Positions 17,804-18,703 of a stretch of DNA of 18,703 bases are shown piece after piece; within the stretch, counting starts at the first letter, position 1, and every line of letters begins with the position of its first letter. The position numbers were made by a program, and so were the translations under genes. This DNA is from Verrucomicrobiota bacterium (GTDB taxonomy: Bacteria; Verrucomicrobiota; Verrucomicrobiia; Opitutales; Seribacteraceae), in the NCBI GenBank assembly GCA_014382645.1, contig JACNJI010000251.1, forward strand, positions 1 through 18,703. The letters are read 5' to 3'. The notes under the pieces were generated by a model that worked only from the letters and a program-made list of their open reading frames with translations, was not told where the DNA came from and ran no database searches.

Positions 17804-18703
17804 ATGAGTAACCTAAACACACAATCCTGGCTGATCAACCGGCGGCACGCCCTGAAAGGACTCGGTACATTCATTGCCCTCCCCCTCCTCGACTGTATGA
17901 CTCCCCTCCGAGCGGCCGAGCCAATCATGCCTCGCCGAAGCGCCTTCATCTACCTTCCCAACGGGGTCAACACCCTCGACTACCAGATTATTGCCGATGG
18001 AGCGGACTACGAGTTTTCACGTTCCCTTAAACCCCTCGAGAAGCACCGAAGCGTCGTCACCCCCATCAGCGGCCTCCACCACCCGGGTGGATTGGGACAT
18101 CACCACAACTGCCAGAAAATCTGGCTGACCGGAGGCAAACTTGGCCCCTCGGACAGTAACACAATTTCCATTGACCAACGAATGGCCGAACTGACGGCAC
18201 CACACACGCGCTTTCATTCGCTCGAGCTAGCCAACGCAGGGGAATCACTTGCCTGGACAGCCGACGGCATCCGTTTACCAGCGATGAGCCGATGCAAGCA
18301 AATCTTCGCTCACCTTTTCGAGGAACCCAAGAATGGTACTGATGACCAGCGTCGGGCCCTTCGACGCAAGGGCAGCGTACTCGACGCGAACCTCGAGGAA
18401 GTGCGTAAGCTGGAGAAAAAAATTGGAGCGGATGACAAGGGGCGAATGAACCAGTACCTCACTTCCGTCCGCGAGACCGAAATTCGCACCGAGAGGGCTG
18501 ATGCCTGGCTCGACGTACCACGCCCGAAAATCGCCGAGACCGACCGCAAGCGGACCAATAGAGACATTCCTCAGACTCAGGCGGGGGAATACTTCAGGAC
18601 CATTTACGATCTGATGGTACTGGCCTTCCAAACCGATGCCACCCGCGTCGCCACCTTCAGCAGCGGCAACGAGGGCCGAGGGCTTCCCAGTCCCGAGCTT
18701 GGC
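17804..18703 (+). CDS. Tat-exported DUF1552 protein (copy B), 3' truncated by window edge
   Basis: The frame opens at ATG 17804, six bases after the cytochrome gene, and is open through the last base, giving 300 codons of an expected ~450. The N-terminus [20 protein letters not shown] is a Tat signal nearly identical to that of copy A. Shared DUF1552 segments are [60 protein letters not shown], the charged helix [32 protein letters not shown] and [20 protein letters not shown]. The end of the visible part ([15 protein letters not shown]) differs from copy A's [14 protein letters not shown]. Whether more copies of the tandem secreted family follow it, as they follow copy A, lies outside the window. 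Confidence 0.9.
   Translation, partial: MSNLNTQSWLINRRHALKGLGTFIALPLLDCMTPLRAAEPIMPRRSAFIYLPNGVNTLDYQIIADGADYEFSRSLKPLEKHRSVVTPISGLHHPGGLGHHHNCQKIWLTGGKLGPSDSNTISIDQRMAELTAPHTRFHSLELANAGESLAWTADGIRLPAMSRCKQIFAHLFEEPKNGTDDQRRALRRKGSVLDANLEEVRKLEKKIGADDKGRMNQYLTSVRETEIRTERADAWLDVPRPKIAETDRKRTNRDIPQTQAGEYFRTIYDLMVLAFQTDATRVATFSSGNEGRGLPSPELG

Noticed and set aside
1..18703. Mobile elements, CRISPR arrays, tRNA or rRNA genes
   Set aside because: No transposase, integrase, regularly spaced repeats or RNA-gene signatures were recognised; the repeats present are explained by paralogous coding genes.

Overview
The window reads as accessory, secretion-oriented DNA from a member of the PVC group, most likely a free-living Planctomycetota or Verrucomicrobiota species. 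The basis is the density of gene families that are hallmarks of those phyla: a DUF1553 (PSD1-type) protein with an NPCBM-like module, a Tat-exported DUF1501 protein, two large cytochrome-c-motif proteins of the DUF1587/1595/1592/1588/1585 architecture, two Tat-exported DUF1552 proteins and a Tat-exported Gfo/Idh/MocA oxidoreductase. I cannot choose between the two phyla from sequence reading alone.

Layout. (1) 1-1385, plus strand: C-terminal part of a DUF1549/DUF1553-type protein that enters from outside the window. (2) 1410-2622, minus strand: two overlapping-scale housekeeping-like genes, a GNAT acetyltransferase followed one base later by a MenH-like alpha/beta hydrolase; their base composition is lower in GC than the flanks. 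(3) 2623-2819: AT-rich divergent promoter region with a perfect 14-bp palindrome next to a consensus -10 box. (4) 2820-7519, plus strand: a tight four-gene operon encoding a DapA/NanA-superfamily aldolase-like protein with unusual active-site residues, a secreted esterase-type alpha/beta hydrolase, a Tat-exported Gfo/Idh/MocA oxidoreductase and a Tat-exported DUF1501 protein. (5) 7520-7613: spacer with a strong inverted repeat. (6) 7614-15265, plus strand: a DUF1592-type cytochrome protein, a DUF1552 protein and then three tandem paralogues of a secreted family I do not recognise; the third is broken by a single frameshift. (7) 15266-15370: AT-rich spacer with a promoter candidate. (8) 15371-18703: a second DUF1592-type/DUF1552 pair, clearly paralogous to the first, with its DUF1552 gene running off the window.

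How the parts may work together. Nearly every plus-strand protein carries a Sec or Tat export signal, so the window encodes a periplasmic or envelope apparatus. In PVC genomes such cytochrome/DUF1552/DUF1501 sets are commonly found beside polysaccharide-degradation genes, and the esterase, aldolase-like and Gfo/Idh genes here fit uptake or modification of an acylated sugar or sugar acid. That link is an inference. The least understood element is the tandem family at 11415-15265: it is translationally coupled to DUF1552 by an ATGA overlap, shares no motif with the cytochrome proteins, and has been amplified in place between the two copies of the DUF1592/DUF1552 module. No RNA genes, CRISPR arrays, transposases or integrases were seen, and no gene-free stretch exceeds 300 bases.
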